64,000 bases of DNA from Acidaminobacter sp. (GCF_030247605.1 NZ_JAOTSB010000003.1:124001-188000); one strand, 5' to 3'; positions 8,423-17,383 are shown, counted from the stretch's first letter. Program-made: numbers and translations. The notes: a model not told the origin generated them from the letters alone.

Positions 8423-9916
8423 ATGAGCATGAATGTTGACATGAAAGCACGCTATGCTGAGCTTAAGCTTGGCCAGGATGCCATTGATGAAATCGAAGAG
8501 GCTTACGCTAAAGCGAAAATAGCACAGCGTGAATTCGAAACCTGGAGTCAGGAGCAAATTGACAGAACCATCCAATCCGTTGCTCAAATCGTTGCCAATT
8601 CACATAACTTCCACGAGCTCGTCATGATGGGTATTGAGGAAAGCAACTTCGGCGATCCTGTCAGCCGCGAAGCTAAGCGTTTCAAAATCCGCGGCATCCT
8701 CCGCGACTGCCTCAGACAGAAATCTGTCGGTATTATTGAAGAAATTCCAGAGAAGAGAATTGTCAAGTACGCTAAGCCGGTTGGCATTATTGCGTGTGTT
8801 ATTCCTGCAACCAATCCGGACCTTACGCCTGCAGGCAATGCCATTTACGCGATCAAAGCCAGAAATGCCATCATCTTCTCGCCACACCCACGCACTAAAA
8901 ATACGAGCCGCAGAACGATCGAACTCATGCGTGAAGGTCTCAGAAGAGTCGGCGCGCCAGAGGATCTCGTTCAAATCCTCGGTCAAAAAGCTAAAATCAA
9001 CAAGGCGACTTCTGAAGCCCTCATGTCCAGATGTGACCTTATCATTGCTACTGGCGGCCAAGGCGTCGTGAGCCGTGCCTACACTTCCGGCACCCCTGCT
9101 TATGCGGTTGGCGCAGGCAACGCGACTATGGTTTGGGACGAAACTGCAGCTCAGGAGCTCAACAAAGCTGCATTCAACACCATGCGATCCAAGACTTCTG
9201 ACTTTGGTTCAGGCTGTTCTGCAGATGGCAACATTGTCATCCATGAGAGCATCTGGGATGCGGCCCTTAACGAGCTCGTCGCTGTAGGCGGTTACATGCT
9301 GTCTGCGCAGGAGCAGGAAGCTATGAAGAACGCAATGTGGGACGAAGAGATCCACAGACTTGCAGACACAGTCGCACTTTCTCCGCAAGATATGGCGAAA
9401 GCAGCTGGCTTTGAAATTCCTGAGGATAGAAAATTCCTGATCGCTTCCCATGGTACAGGGGTCTTTAACGCTTCTAAAGAAGGGATCTGGTGCCGTGAGA
9501 AGTTGACGACGCTGCTTGCGGTTCACAAGTATACGGGTGAATTCCAAAATGCTATTGATTCTGTCATGGCAATCCATGAAGTTGGCGGCATTGGTCACTC
9601 CGTCGGGATCTTCTCATTTGATGAGGACCATATCCACAGACTTGCTATGGTAGCCCGCGTTGGCCGCATCATGGTCAGACAGCCGCAATCCAAAGCAAAT
9701 TCAGGCAGCATGAACAACGGTATGCCTATGACGTCTTCCATAGGCTGCGGCACTTGGGCTGGCAATGCGACTTCAGAGAACGTTCACCTTCACCACTACA
9801 TGAACGTGACTTGGGTCTCCAAAGAACTGGATCAGGCAGATTCTCCGTCTGATGAAGAGCTCTTCGGTGAGTTCTACGATCCGGAGCTTGAGAAGGTTCA
9901 ATATTCCAAGTACTAA
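8423..9916 (+). CDS. CoA-acylating aldehyde dehydrogenase (sulfoacetaldehyde/succinate-semialdehyde type)
   Basis: The 497-residue protein belongs to the aldehyde dehydrogenase superfamily branch that makes acyl-CoA with NAD(P). The catalytic cysteine is C265 in GSGCSADGN, and the Rossmann region contains CDLIIATGGQGVVSRAY. There is no C-terminal alcohol dehydrogenase domain, so it is not AdhE. The branch contains SauS (sulfoacetaldehyde), SucD (succinate semialdehyde) and propionaldehyde enzymes; the substrate here is not decided. The start is ATG 8423 behind GAGGAGGAAA; the in-frame extension to 8354 lacks a site. With the TPP enzyme upstream it could turn an aldehyde from keto-acid decarboxylation into an acyl-CoA. 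Confidence 0.82.
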   Translation: MSMNVDMKARYAELKLGQDAIDEIEEAYAKAKIAQREFETWSQEQIDRTIQSVAQIVANSHNFHELVMMGIEESNFGDPVSREAKRFKIRGILRDCLRQKSVGIIEEIPEKRIVKYAKPVGIIACVIPATNPDLTPAGNAIYAIKARNAIIFSPHPRTKNTSRRTIELMREGLRRVGAPEDLVQILGQKAKINKATSEALMSRCDLIIATGGQGVVSRAYTSGTPAYAVGAGNATMVWDETAAQELNKAAFNTMRSKTSDFGSGCSADGNIVIHESIWDAALNELVAVGGYMLSAQEQEAMKNAMWDEEIHRLADTVALSPQDMAKAAGFEIPEDRKFLIASHGTGVFNASKEGIWCREKLTTLLAVHKYTGEFQNAIDSVMAIHEVGGIGHSVGIFSFDEDHIHRLAMVARVGRIMVRQPQSKANSGSMNNGMPMTSSIGCGTWAGNATSENVHLHHYMNVTWVSKELDQADSPSDEELFGEFYDPELEKVQYSKY

Positions 9917-9976
9917 TTTTGGATTTGATTATGCAATTGATTTAAAGCAGTAATTCTGAATCACATCATCCTGTTT

Positions 9977-10030
9977 GCGCCGGTACAGTTGGGAAGAAAT
10001 TCTCGACAATGTGCCGGCGTAATTTTTTTT
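9977..10030 (+). terminator. Terminator after the aldehyde dehydrogenase gene
   Basis: A stem of about 10 bp (CGCCGGTACA with a wobble partner at 10010-10019) closes a long loop and is followed by eight T residues. It ends the aldehyde dehydrogenase transcript. A TATAAT at 10061-10066 downstream is the probable -10 element of the GntR gene, without a convincing -35. Confidence 0.75.
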
Positions 10031-10125
10031 AATTTTGCGGCAAGGATTCAAAAAATGCGATATAATAAATTGTCTTTATAAAATGTTGCATAAATAATGA
10101 ATGAAATTATATTCTTGAGGGGAAA

Positions 10126-10893
10126 ATGACCATGCCGAAAAAATCTTTGGAGCCAAACGAAGCAAACCCTGACGAAGGATCTGGCAAAAAGGCCAGGACA
10201 TCGACCAAACGCGGATCTTCCAAGTCAGCGTCAAAGTCCAAGCCCATCAAGCGTTCAAAGACTTTTTTGAACTTGCCGCTGATCATTTCTGAGGAACTCC
10301 GAGAAGCCATTTTGAACGGTGAAATTCCGCTCGGCGGCCACCTGAAACAGGAAGAAATCGCAAAGCGGTTTGACAGCAGTCTGATTCCTGTCAGAGAAGC
10401 GCTCAGGACTTTGGAGACGGAAGGCTTGATTACCATGATTCCCAACCGAGGCGCTGTTGTCAGCATGTGGGATCCGGAGCGCGTCAGACAGCGCTTTGAA
10501 ACGCGGATCTATCTTGAGATTGGGGCTATGCGAAAATCAGTGCCTCATCTGACTGATGAGGAGCTCGTGCGCGCTGAAGAAGTATTGAATGAAATTGACA
10601 GACAGACCACAGCGAAGGGGATCAGCGCTTTCAACCACGAGTTTCACCAGATCCTGATCAGCCACTGTGACAATCCCTATCTGATGGAGCAGGTCAATAT
10701 GATGCACCGCAGCATTGACCGCTATCTGAGATACTATCTTTCCAACGAGGCGTACAACCGCCTTTCTCAAGAGCATCATCACAAGATACTTGAAGCCGCT
10801 AAGGCCCGGGACGGGGAAGGCGCCGCCAAGTGGGTGGAAATCCATTTGAGAGAGGCGCTGGATCATCTGGAAGCTACGACGCAGATAGAGTAA
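10126..10893 (+). CDS. GntR-family regulator, FadR/FCD type
   Basis: A 255-residue regulator. The first 45 residues are a basic, Ser/Lys/Pro-rich extension (KKARTSTKRGSSKSASKSKP) not usual in the family. A GntR winged helix follows (EELREAILNGEIPLGGHLKQEEIAKRFDSSLIPVREALRTLETEGLI), then an all-helical FCD ligand domain with histidines in NHEFHQILISHCDN that typically bind a metal with a carboxylate ligand. Start is ATG 10126 or 10132; the second is better spaced from GAGGGG. It closes the catabolic island and probably represses it until a carboxylic acid effector appears. Confidence 0.87.
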   Translation: MTMPKKSLEPNEANPDEGSGKKARTSTKRGSSKSASKSKPIKRSKTFLNLPLIISEELREAILNGEIPLGGHLKQEEIAKRFDSSLIPVREALRTLETEGLITMIPNRGAVVSMWDPERVRQRFETRIYLEIGAMRKSVPHLTDEELVRAEEVLNEIDRQTTAKGISAFNHEFHQILISHCDNPYLMEQVNMMHRSIDRYLRYYLSNEAYNRLSQEHHHKILEAAKARDGEGAAKWVEIHLREALDHLEATTQIE

Positions 10894-10939
10894 AGCGAGA
10901 GCGAGAGCCGCGGTCTCTTTGTGTGGTTGGGGGATGGGT

Positions 10940-10950
10940 GACCATCGGCA
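10940..10950 (+). repeat. Dispersed word GACCATCGGCA, exact copy (intergenic)
   Basis: Exact 11-base copy in the gap between the GntR gene and the two-component system, followed by GAAATTTTTT and then a hairpin. One of nine exact copies in the window. Confidence 0.8.
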
Positions 10951-10972
10951 GAAATTTTTTAAAGCAATAAAA

Positions 10973-11014
10973 AGAGGCTGTCTCCGTAGGTGCTGAACCT
11001 GCGAGACAGCCTCT
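10973..11014 (-). terminator. Strong hairpin with T tract on the minus strand
   Basis: A perfect 12-bp stem (AGAGGCTGTCTC at 10973-10984 with its complement at 11003-11014) has AATAAAAA on its left, so the T-rich tail is on the minus strand. No minus-strand gene lies to its right; the neighbouring genes run on the plus strand. It may still act weakly on the GntR transcript. The rest of the 345-base gap from 10894 to 11238 holds the dispersed word at 10940 and no other feature that I can support. Confidence 0.6.
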
Positions 11015-11238
11015 GTTAATAGACCGGGAATAAGTGTGGGAAACCGCTTCTCCAGTCTTCTAAAGGGGGCATGTACATGATTGCCATGTCCTTAGGATAC
11101 AACGCAAAGCTTAAATGAACCTGAAGGGACATTTTCAACTTTCTTTAAGGGTTCTCTGCTATCATGATGACAGGAACGAAGCGGCGGAGGGTTGCCCGGT
11201 CAAGTGTGGCGGACCAAAAGCAGGATGGAGGAAATCCA

Positions 11239-11916
11239 ATGAAGGTTTTATTGATTGAGGACGAACGGGCGCTGTCTGACGCGCTCTGCAGTCTGATGAG
11301 GAAGAATAAATTGACGGTAGAGGCGGCCTATGACGGCGTGAGCGGTTTGGACGCGGCGCTGACTGATCGCTTTGATGTCATCCTGCTGGACATCATGCTG
11401 CCCAAGATGAATGGCCTGGAAGTGCTGAAAAACCTCCGTGCCGATGGTATCGCAACCCCCATCCTCCTCCTGACGGCAAAAGGCGAGGTCACCGACAAGG
11501 TGCGCGGCCTGGACGAAGGGGCAGATGACTATTTGCCCAAGCCCTTCGCGACAGAGGAGCTGTTTGCCCGCATCAGAGCCCTCACTCGGCGTAAAGGGGA
11601 GCCGGTTCTGGAACCCGGGATCACCTATGGGGACTTGACCCTCGATCTGGGGACGCTGATTCTGACGGGCCCAAAAGGAGAGGTTCAGCTGACCCTGAAG
11701 GAGTTCGAGATTATGAAGCTGATGATGGACCACCCACAGCAGGTGATGCCAAAAGAAGAGATGATCATCAGCGTCTGGGGCTACGACGCTGAGGTGGAGC
11801 ACAACACCCTGGAGGTCTATATCAGCTTTTTAAGGAAGAAACTGAGCTTTCTGGAATCCAAGGTGAGCATCAATGCGCTGCGCGGTGTTGGCTACCGGCT
11901 GGGAATGGGGGACTAG
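11239..11916 (+). CDS. OmpR-family response regulator
   Basis: A 225-residue protein with a receiver domain (phospho-acceptor D51 in ILLDIMLPKMNG, acidic pair ED near residue 9, threonine and lysine in LLLTAKG and LPKPF) and a C-terminal winged-helix DNA-binding domain ending in LRGVGYRL. It is placed at ATG 11239 because GGAGG is 7 bases upstream; the longer frame to 11164 encodes an unlikely basic extension. The histidine kinase follows after 2 bases, so the two are cotranscribed and probably translationally coupled. The target genes are not evident. Confidence 0.93.
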   Translation: MKVLLIEDERALSDALCSLMRKNKLTVEAAYDGVSGLDAALTDRFDVILLDIMLPKMNGLEVLKNLRADGIATPILLLTAKGEVTDKVRGLDEGADDYLPKPFATEELFARIRALTRRKGEPVLEPGITYGDLTLDLGTLILTGPKGEVQLTLKEFEIMKLMMDHPQQVMPKEEMIISVWGYDAEVEHNTLEVYISFLRKKLSFLESKVSINALRGVGYRLGMGD

Positions 11917-11918
11917 GC

Positions 11919-13148
11919 ATGTTTCGCAAACTGAAATGGCGTTTTGTCGTCCTGATCATGAGCATGTTAATCCTCGTCTTTGTGGGGATCTTTGGGGCCA
12001 TCTATGGGCTGACGGCTAACAGTATGAACAAGCAAAGTCAATTTACCCTTGAGAAGATCATGCGGGCACCGCCCAGGCCTGTCCCGGACAGCCGGGATGC
12101 TTTTGGGAGTTTGATTGTTGAGACGGATTCTCAGGGCAAAATTCTGCTGCTCATGTCCTACCTGGAGGTGGACGAGCAGGCGGTGGAGGCGGCCGTGACA
12201 AAGATTTTGAGCAAGGCGTCAGCTGGAACCGAGGCTGGGACAGTGGCGGAAGCTGATCGGGATTTTGGCAGAGTCAAAATAGGGGAAACCTCTTACGATT
12301 ATCTCGTGAGTGAGTTGCCTGACGGGTATAAAATGGTATTGCTTGACCGGACACCTGTTCATGCGTCCTTAAATGATTTGTTGATGGTGTTTATTTGGGT
12401 TGGCGTTGGCAGTCTGCTCGTCTTGTTTGGGGTCAGTGTGTTCTTTGCCAATCGTGCTGTAAGGCCAATTCAAGCGGCGTTCGAAAAGCAGCAGCAGTTT
12501 TTGGCGGACGCCTCCCACGAGCTCAGGACGCCGCTGACGGTAATTCAGACGCAGCTGGCTCTGCTGGGTTCCCTGGGTGATCCCCAGGAAGCCAAGTGGA
12601 TCGAAGGCATCAAAACTGAAACGACCAATATGGCAGGGCTGGTCACAGACATGCTGGATCTTGCGAAGCTGGATCACGTGGCTGAACCGGTTCGGGTCGA
12701 GGCTTCCTTGAGAGCATTGTTGGAAAAATGCCTTCTCTCCTATGAGGCGATCTTCTTCGAGCGCGGGATAGAACTGTCGGTGTCCTCTGAAGAAGAGGTC
12801 ATGGCGCGGATGGATCCGGAGGGCATCCGCAGGGTGCTTGTAATCCTTTTGGACAACGCTTTGAAATACACGCCTTCAGGCGGTCATGTCGAGATCAGGG
12901 TGAGCCGGGAAAAGCACAAAGCCTGGCTGCGGGTTCGCAATACAGGTGAAGGCATACCGGAGGACCGGCTTGAAGCGATCTTCGACCGTTTTGTGCGTCT
13001 GGATGCCTCGAGAACGAAAGCCACCGGGGGCTATGGCCTGGGACTCGCTATTGCCCGCGGCATAGCAGAGCAGCATGGCGGGAGACTGACAGCTTCAAGC
13101 CACCCCGGGGAATGGACAGAGATGACGCTGGTGCTGCCGGGGGTTTAA
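11919..13148 (+). CDS. Sensor histidine kinase
   Basis: A 409-residue membrane kinase. A first membrane segment lies at about 10-30, an extracytoplasmic sensor of about 120 residues follows, and a second segment is near 152-175. Then comes a HisKA domain with the phosphorylated H200 in ASHELRTPLTV, and an HATPase domain with N box (LLDNALKYTP), G1 (TGEGIPEDRL) and G2 (GGYGLGLAIARGI). No clear HAMP domain is seen. The sensor region has no recognised ligand domain. It partners with the response regulator immediately upstream. Confidence 0.93.
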   Translation: MFRKLKWRFVVLIMSMLILVFVGIFGAIYGLTANSMNKQSQFTLEKIMRAPPRPVPDSRDAFGSLIVETDSQGKILLLMSYLEVDEQAVEAAVTKILSKASAGTEAGTVAEADRDFGRVKIGETSYDYLVSELPDGYKMVLLDRTPVHASLNDLLMVFIWVGVGSLLVLFGVSVFFANRAVRPIQAAFEKQQQFLADASHELRTPLTVIQTQLALLGSLGDPQEAKWIEGIKTETTNMAGLVTDMLDLAKLDHVAEPVRVEASLRALLEKCLLSYEAIFFERGIELSVSSEEEVMARMDPEGIRRVLVILLDNALKYTPSGGHVEIRVSREKHKAWLRVRNTGEGIPEDRLEAIFDRFVRLDASRTKATGGYGLGLAIARGIAEQHGGRLTASSHPGEWTEMTLVLPGV

Positions 13149-13156
13149 GTGTCTCT

Positions 13157-13846
13157 TTACGACACCTCCACACCCTTTACCAGCTCTAAACCGCCGGCAT
13201 CCATCAGGGCAAGGGCCATCAGATGGTACAGGTCACCTGGGTGGTCCGGCGTCTCGAAGGTGTTGACGGCATTTATTGGCACAATGACTCTTGAGGGTCG
13301 ATTTTTCGACTGAAAAAGGGTTTTCAAAACCAGCGCAAATTGGAGCACGCAGATATCGGTACAGTCTCCGGTCAGGATCCAGGTGGAGCGCCGCTCATTT
13401 TCGCGGAACCAGTCCTGAAAAGCCTGCGAATGCCAGATTTGGGTTGAGTTTTTATCGAGTCTTATTATCCTTTCCAGGGATGTAAGTTCACTGACAAGGG
13501 CGCTTTCTTGGCTGCCGGCCATGCAGTGGGCAGGGTAGGTGCTGAACTCCTCGGCGTCCGGTGTGTGAGTATCCGATGGCGCAATGACAGGAATGTGCCT
13601 CCCGAGACAAGCTTCAGCCAAACTGGCAATACCGGGGATCAGCGCACCGACTCTTGGACTGGCCAGGAGGCCTTCCCTCGCAAAACCATTTGTCATATCG
13701 ATGATGACCAGCGCCGTATCCTCCGGCTCTAGTGACTCCAGTGACAGGGTTTCGAACTGTTCAAGCCGGGTCTGAAGCTTGTCCAGCCAAAGGAGGGCGC
13801 TGCCGTTCAATTTGAGCTGTTGATTCTCATTGAGTGCTTGGTTCAT
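13157..13846 (-). CDS. Isochorismatase-family cysteine hydrolase (nicotinamidase-like)
   Basis: A 229-residue protein on the minus strand, convergent with the kinase gene and only 8 bases from it. The catalytic triad of the family is visible: aspartate in LVIIDMTNGFA, lysine in IRLDKNS and cysteine in GDCTDICVLQFA. In nicotinamidases this cysteine attacks the amide and the family aspartate/histidine set binds a metal. The start is ATG at 13846, 8 bases after AAAGGAG; the frame can be extended to 13963 but without a site. Nicotinamide deamidation for NAD salvage is the likeliest role, but other amide or vinyl-ether substrates fit the family. Confidence 0.8.
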   Translation of the reverse strand: MNQALNENQQLKLNGSALLWLDKLQTRLEQFETLSLESLEPEDTALVIIDMTNGFAREGLLASPRVGALIPGIASLAEACLGRHIPVIAPSDTHTPDAEEFSTYPAHCMAGSQESALVSELTSLERIIRLDKNSTQIWHSQAFQDWFRENERRSTWILTGDCTDICVLQFALVLKTLFQSKNRPSRVIVPINAVNTFETPDHPGDLYHLMALALMDAGGLELVKGVEVS

Positions 13847-14008
13847 GGAGATGCTCCTTTCGAATTGAAGGATGGACGTGGGTGTCTGCGGCAGAGGCCT
13901 ATCGACCCTGCTTCCATAGACCCCCACTTCTACATGGATCCCGCCGTCACGCCAGGACGCCACTTCTACCGTTCTTACTCCTTCTGATTCATACCCTGTT
14001 TCACGCCC

Positions 14009-14037
14009 TTGCAGACAGTGTGCGGATGTGATAGTAT
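14009..14037 (+). promoter_or_regulatory. Candidate sigma-A promoter of the 14109 gene
   Basis: TTGCAG at 14009-14014 and TAGTAT at 14032-14037 are separated by 17 bases and lie about 70 bases before the next plus-strand gene. The rest of the 262-base gap from 13847 shows nothing else. Confidence 0.4.
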
Positions 14038-14108
14038 GGATTGAATTTATCAGTCCGTCCCTTATAGACCGCAGTTTGCTGCAGACTATTTAACCTTAAA
14101 AGGAGTTT

Positions 14109-14561
14109 ATGACCGTGAACCTTATAACGCTGGATTCGAAGGAAACGCATCTCTTATATACGGATCAGAGATTATTTGAGCTGATGCAGCGCGCTGTCCC
14201 GGGTGCTGATTATGGGAAGATTAAAAGTATTTCAGAGGCACTCTATTCCAACTTCAAGAGCAGGATGTATCTTGTGGTGGGGGAGGGAGAAGAAGGGACC
14301 ATCGGCATAATTGGTCTTTCCAAGGCTCAGCGTGGGGAAGCGGAAATTCAACATTTTGCGCTGCTGGAGTCTGTCGACAAGATCGAAGTGGGGCGGGCGG
14401 TGTTCGCGGAGCTGAAGGAGAGCCGGCGGGATCTGGCGGTGCTGCGGATCAGAGTGCCACACGAGCAGTCGCCTTATTTCAGAAAGCTGGATTTTTCAAT
14501 AAGACGTTATCCGGACAATCCATACGGGCTGGACGGAGACCAGTGCACGCTGAAGTTTTAG
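14109..14561 (+). CDS. Small protein of unknown function, possibly GNAT-like
   Basis: A 150-residue soluble protein that I do not firmly recognise. The order of strands and helices, together with YFRKLDFSIRRYPDNPYGL near the C-terminus (GNAT enzymes often end with YxKLGF), suggests an acetyltransferase-like fold, but no acetyl-CoA loop is clear. The start is ATG 14109, close to AGGAG; GTG 14115 is better spaced and would remove two residues. The gene is monocistronic, with its own possible promoter. An exact copy of the dispersed word at 14297 encodes Gly-Thr-Ile-Gly inside it. Confidence 0.6.
   Translation: MTVNLITLDSKETHLLYTDQRLFELMQRAVPGADYGKIKSISEALYSNFKSRMYLVVGEGEEGTIGIIGLSKAQRGEAEIQHFALLESVDKIEVGRAVFAELKESRRDLAVLRIRVPHEQSPYFRKLDFSIRRYPDNPYGLDGDQCTLKF
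14297..14307 (+). repeat. Dispersed word GACCATCGGCA, exact copy (coding, Thr-Ile-Gly frame)
   Basis: Exact copy inside the small unknown gene, read there as ACC ATC GGC. Confidence 0.8.
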
Positions 14562-14630
14562 CGTATAAGGGGATAAGGGGTTAATGCGCAAGGTTTTAGC
14601 GCTGAATACCGGAGTTTAACTACATTTCTC

Positions 14631-14659
14631 TTGATCTTCTGACTGTGACGGTATATAAT
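14631..14659 (+). promoter_or_regulatory. Sigma-A promoter of typA
   Basis: TTGATC at 14631-14636 and a consensus TATAAT at 14654-14659 are separated by exactly 17 bases. Transcription would start near 14666 and run directly into the leader hairpin. Confidence 0.8.
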
Positions 14660-14681
14660 ATCAAGGTTGACAAAATACTTC

Positions 14682-14714
14682 GCCTGCTCCCGACTTCGGA
14701 CGAGCAGGCTTTTT
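14682..14714 (+). terminator. Leader terminator (attenuator) before typA
   Basis: An 8-bp stem (GCCTGCTC at 14682-14689 with its complement at 14702-14709) is followed by TTTTT and sits between the typA promoter and its ATG at 14735. A terminator inside a short leader implies attenuation or antitermination. No upstream gene on this transcript needs it. Confidence 0.7.
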
Positions 14715-14734
14715 AAAAAATAAAGGATGGAATT

Positions 14735-16573
14735 ATGTCAGATCAAAGCATAAAGCAAGGCATACTGAACCTCGCGGTCATCGCTCACGTCGATGCCGGC
14801 AAATCGACCCTGGTCGACGCACTGTTGTCTCAAAGCGGCGTCTTCAGAGCCAATGAAGAAGTTGTAGAGTGCGTCATGGACAGCAACGACCTCGAGCGTG
14901 AGCGCGGCATCACGATTTACTCAAAGAACTGTGCGATTGAACACAGCGGCGTGAAGATCAACATTGTTGATACGCCTGGCCATGCTGACTTCTCCTCCGA
15001 GGTTGAGCGGATCATGCGCACCGTGGACTCGGCTATTTTGCTGGTGGATTCCAGTGAAGGGCCTATGCCGCAGACGCGATTTGTTCTCCATAAGGCGCTG
15101 GAGCAGGGGATTAGACCGATTCTTTTCATCAATAAAATCGACAAGCGCGACCAGCGCGCTGAAGAAGTCGTCGACATGACTTTTGACCTCTTCGTCGAGC
15201 TCGGGGCGACTAACGAGCAGCTTGATTTTCCAATCGTCTATGGCATCGCTCGAGAGGGGATTGCCAAGATTGAGATGTCTGATGAGAGTACCAACCTGGA
15301 GCCACTCTTCGAGACGATCATCAAGCACGTGGACGCTTATCCGAATCTGGATACGGAGCCCCTTCAAATGCAGGTTTCTTCTTTGGCCTATGACGAGTAC
15401 ATTGGCCGTCTGGGGATTGGCCGTATCAAGCGCGGTGTGGTTACCAGGGGCCAAACGGTCGCTGTCGCAAAGCAAAATGGTGAGATCGTTCGCGGCAAAA
15501 TTGCGAAGGTTTTTGTCAACGAAGGGCTTGCCCGGGTTGAAAAGCCGTTTGGTACGAGCGGAGATATCGTTACTATAGCAGGCATTCCGGATATTTCGAT
15601 TGGTGAGACGATCTGCGCGCTGGATTTTGTAGAGCCGCTTCCGTTGATCGAAATCGAGGAGCCAACGCTTTCCATGAACTTTTATGTCAATGATTCTCCG
15701 TTCTGCGGACGCAGCGGTAAATTCCTGACCTCCCGTCACTTGAAGGATCGTCTGGATCGCGAGCTGGAGGTCAATGTGGGACTTCGCGTTGAAGAGCTTG
15801 AGAGCAAAGAAGGCTTCAAAGTCTCCGGCCGCGGAGAGCTGCATCTTTCCATTCTTCTTGAAAATATGCGCCGTGAAGGCTATGAGATAGGCGTTTCCAA
15901 ACCGGAGGTTCTCCTTCATGAGGAAAACGGCCGCCTTTGTGAGCCAGTTGAGAAAGTGCTGATCAACGTTCCGGATGCTTATAGCGGCGTGGTCATCTCC
16001 AAATTGAACCAGCGAAAAGGCACCATGCTGCTGATGCACTCTGAGGACGGCTACACCCGCCTTGAGTATGCAGCGCCGACACGCGGGCTTTTGGGATACA
16101 GAAGCGAATTCATCAACGATACCCGTGGTGAGGGCACGCTGGTCAGATCCTTTGAAGGCTTTGAGCCGCACTTTGGAGAGATTCAAGGTCGGAACAACGG
16201 CGTTTTGGTTGCCCAGCAGCCCGGAACGGCTATGGCTTATGCTATTTCAAATTTGAGTGAGCGCGCGGAAATTTTCGTAGAGCCTGCTCAGGAAGTCTAT
16301 ATAGGCATGATTGTTGGCATGAACAGCCGTCGTGATGACATGGTCGTCAATATCTGCAAGAACAAGAAGCTGACCAACATGCGTGCGTCCGGTTCGGATG
16401 ACGCGGCGCGCGTACCGGATCCGAGACTCTTCACACTGGAAGAAGCCCTCGAGTTTATCGAGATGGATGAGCTGGTCGAAATCACGCCTGAAGCGATTCG
16501 TTTGCGCAAGCGCATCCTCGACGAGCAGGACCGCCTCCGCGCGAGCAAGCGCAAGGATGCCCAGCCGGCGTAG
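14735..16573 (+). CDS. typA: Ribosome-associated GTPase TypA/BipA
   Basis: The 612-residue length and order of domains match TypA/BipA. The GTPase has G1 AHVDAGKST near 17-25, switch regions [10 protein letters not shown]3 DTPGHADF and G4 [13 protein letters not shown]. Elongation-factor-like domains II, III and V follow, then the BipA-specific C-terminal domain ([35 protein letters not shown]). TypA binds the ribosome A site like EF-G or LepA and supports 50S assembly and growth under stress. The gene stands alone with its own promoter and leader terminator, and ends at a strong bidirectional terminator. Confidence 0.97.
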   Translation: MSDQSIKQGILNLAVIAHVDAGKSTLVDALLSQSGVFRANEEVVECVMDSNDLERERGITIYSKNCAIEHSGVKINIVDTPGHADFSSEVERIMRTVDSAILLVDSSEGPMPQTRFVLHKALEQGIRPILFINKIDKRDQRAEEVVDMTFDLFVELGATNEQLDFPIVYGIAREGIAKIEMSDESTNLEPLFETIIKHVDAYPNLDTEPLQMQVSSLAYDEYIGRLGIGRIKRGVVTRGQTVAVAKQNGEIVRGKIAKVFVNEGLARVEKPFGTSGDIVTIAGIPDISIGETICALDFVEPLPLIEIEEPTLSMNFYVNDSPFCGRSGKFLTSRHLKDRLDRELEVNVGLRVEELESKEGFKVSGRGELHLSILLENMRREGYEIGVSKPEVLLHEENGRLCEPVEKVLINVPDAYSGVVISKLNQRKGTMLLMHSEDGYTRLEYAAPTRGLLGYRSEFINDTRGEGTLVRSFEGFEPHFGEIQGRNNGVLVAQQPGTAMAYAISNLSERAEIFVEPAQEVYIGMIVGMNSRRDDMVVNICKNKKLTNMRASGSDDAARVPDPRLFTLEEALEFIEMDELVEITPEAIRLRKRILDEQDRLRASKRKDAQPA

Positions 16574-16650
16574 TTTCCGGTCTCAGGGCTGCATTGATTT
16601 AACGCTGACGGTTCCGTTTGAGAATCGCTCATAATATGCAAAAAAATAAA

Positions 16651-16699
16651 ACACTGTGGATCATCAAACGCCGTAAGGCTGCTGATCCGCAGTGTTTTT
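16651..16699. terminator. Bidirectional terminator between typA and ybaK
   Basis: A 13-bp stem (ACACTGTGGATCA at 16651-16663, one G-T pair with 16683-16695) has A residues before and T residues after it, so it can end both the typA transcript and the convergent ybaK transcript. A variant of the dispersed word (TGCCGATGGCA at 16756) follows a T tract 60 bases further on. Confidence 0.85.
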
Positions 16700-16788
16700 G
16701 TTTTGAGTCAATGGTGGACTTCTATTTCATTGTTTCATCCAAAAAGAACTTTTTTTGCCGATGGCACACCACCATCTTCAGTACAGTA

Positions 16789-17283
16789 TTAAAGGGCGTC
16801 CCCGGTATCCCCGTTCACCTCAGGGCTCTTGCAAACATCCACCCACGTGCCGTTGGTGATTTCCTGCAGGCGCGCCGGTGAGATCTCAATGGACGCATTA
16901 GGTGCGCCGGCAGCCGGGAAGACGGTCTCAAAGCGCTTCAGTGAAGCATCAAGACAAATTTTCATGTCTGTTCTGAGTCCAAAGGGACAAACTCCGCCCA
17001 CTGGGTGGCCGGTTGCTTCCAGAACATCTTCTGCGGTCATCATTCTGGGTTTGGCTTTAAAAGCGGTTTTAAATTTTTTGTTGTCCAGGCGGGACATGCC
17101 GGAGGTCACCAGAAGGAATTTTTCTTCGCCGGCGTATAGGGCAATGCTTTTCGCAATCTGGTCAGGTTCGACATTGTGGGCTGCGGCTGCCAAATCCACA
17201 GTGGCGGTGCTGCCCTCAAGCTCCATGATTTCAAAGCTGAGATGGTGCTGTTCAAAAAACTTTCTGACATCTGATACGGCCAT
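16789..17283 (-). CDS. YbaK/EbsC family aminoacyl-tRNA deacylase
   Basis: A 164-residue protein of the YbaK/ProX fold. The family core is clear: KSIALYAGEEKFLLVTSG, LDNKKFK, and the loop ATGHPVGGVCPFG with the conserved glycine-rich active site and the lysine in the early strand. Such proteins hydrolyse Cys-tRNA(Pro) or other mischarged tRNAs in trans. The start is ATG 17283 behind AAAGGAG (11-base spacing); an alternative TTG at 17319 adds 12 residues but has no ribosome site. It is transcribed convergently with typA. Confidence 0.88.
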   Translation of the reverse strand: MAVSDVRKFFEQHHLSFEIMELEGSTATVDLAAAAHNVEPDQIAKSIALYAGEEKFLLVTSGMSRLDNKKFKTAFKAKPRMMTAEDVLEATGHPVGGVCPFGLRTDMKICLDASLKRFETVFPAAGAPNASIEISPARLQEITNGTWVDVCKSPEVNGDTGDAL

Positions 17284-17353
17284 GGTGTCAAGCGCTCCTT
17301 TGCTTAAGTTCGAAAACAATTCAAATCTTAAGATATTATAATATTTTAAGTCT

Positions 17354-17383
17354 ATTATAACCCTTTACATTGGTCGGTGCCAA
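17354..17383 (-). promoter_or_regulatory. Sigma-A promoter of ybaK
   Basis: On the minus strand TTGGCA (17383-17378) and TATAAT (17359-17354) are 18 bases apart and lie about 70 bases before the ybaK start. Confidence 0.6.

Noticed and set aside
14921..16186. Long antisense open frame across typA (421 codons), with similar ones at 873-1979, 4026-4922 and 48336-49172
   Set aside because: They lie opposite well-recognised genes, have no ribosome sites, and show no recognisable domain.
16829..17341. 170-codon plus-strand frame opposite ybaK
   Set aside because: It is the antisense shadow of a clear YbaK protein.
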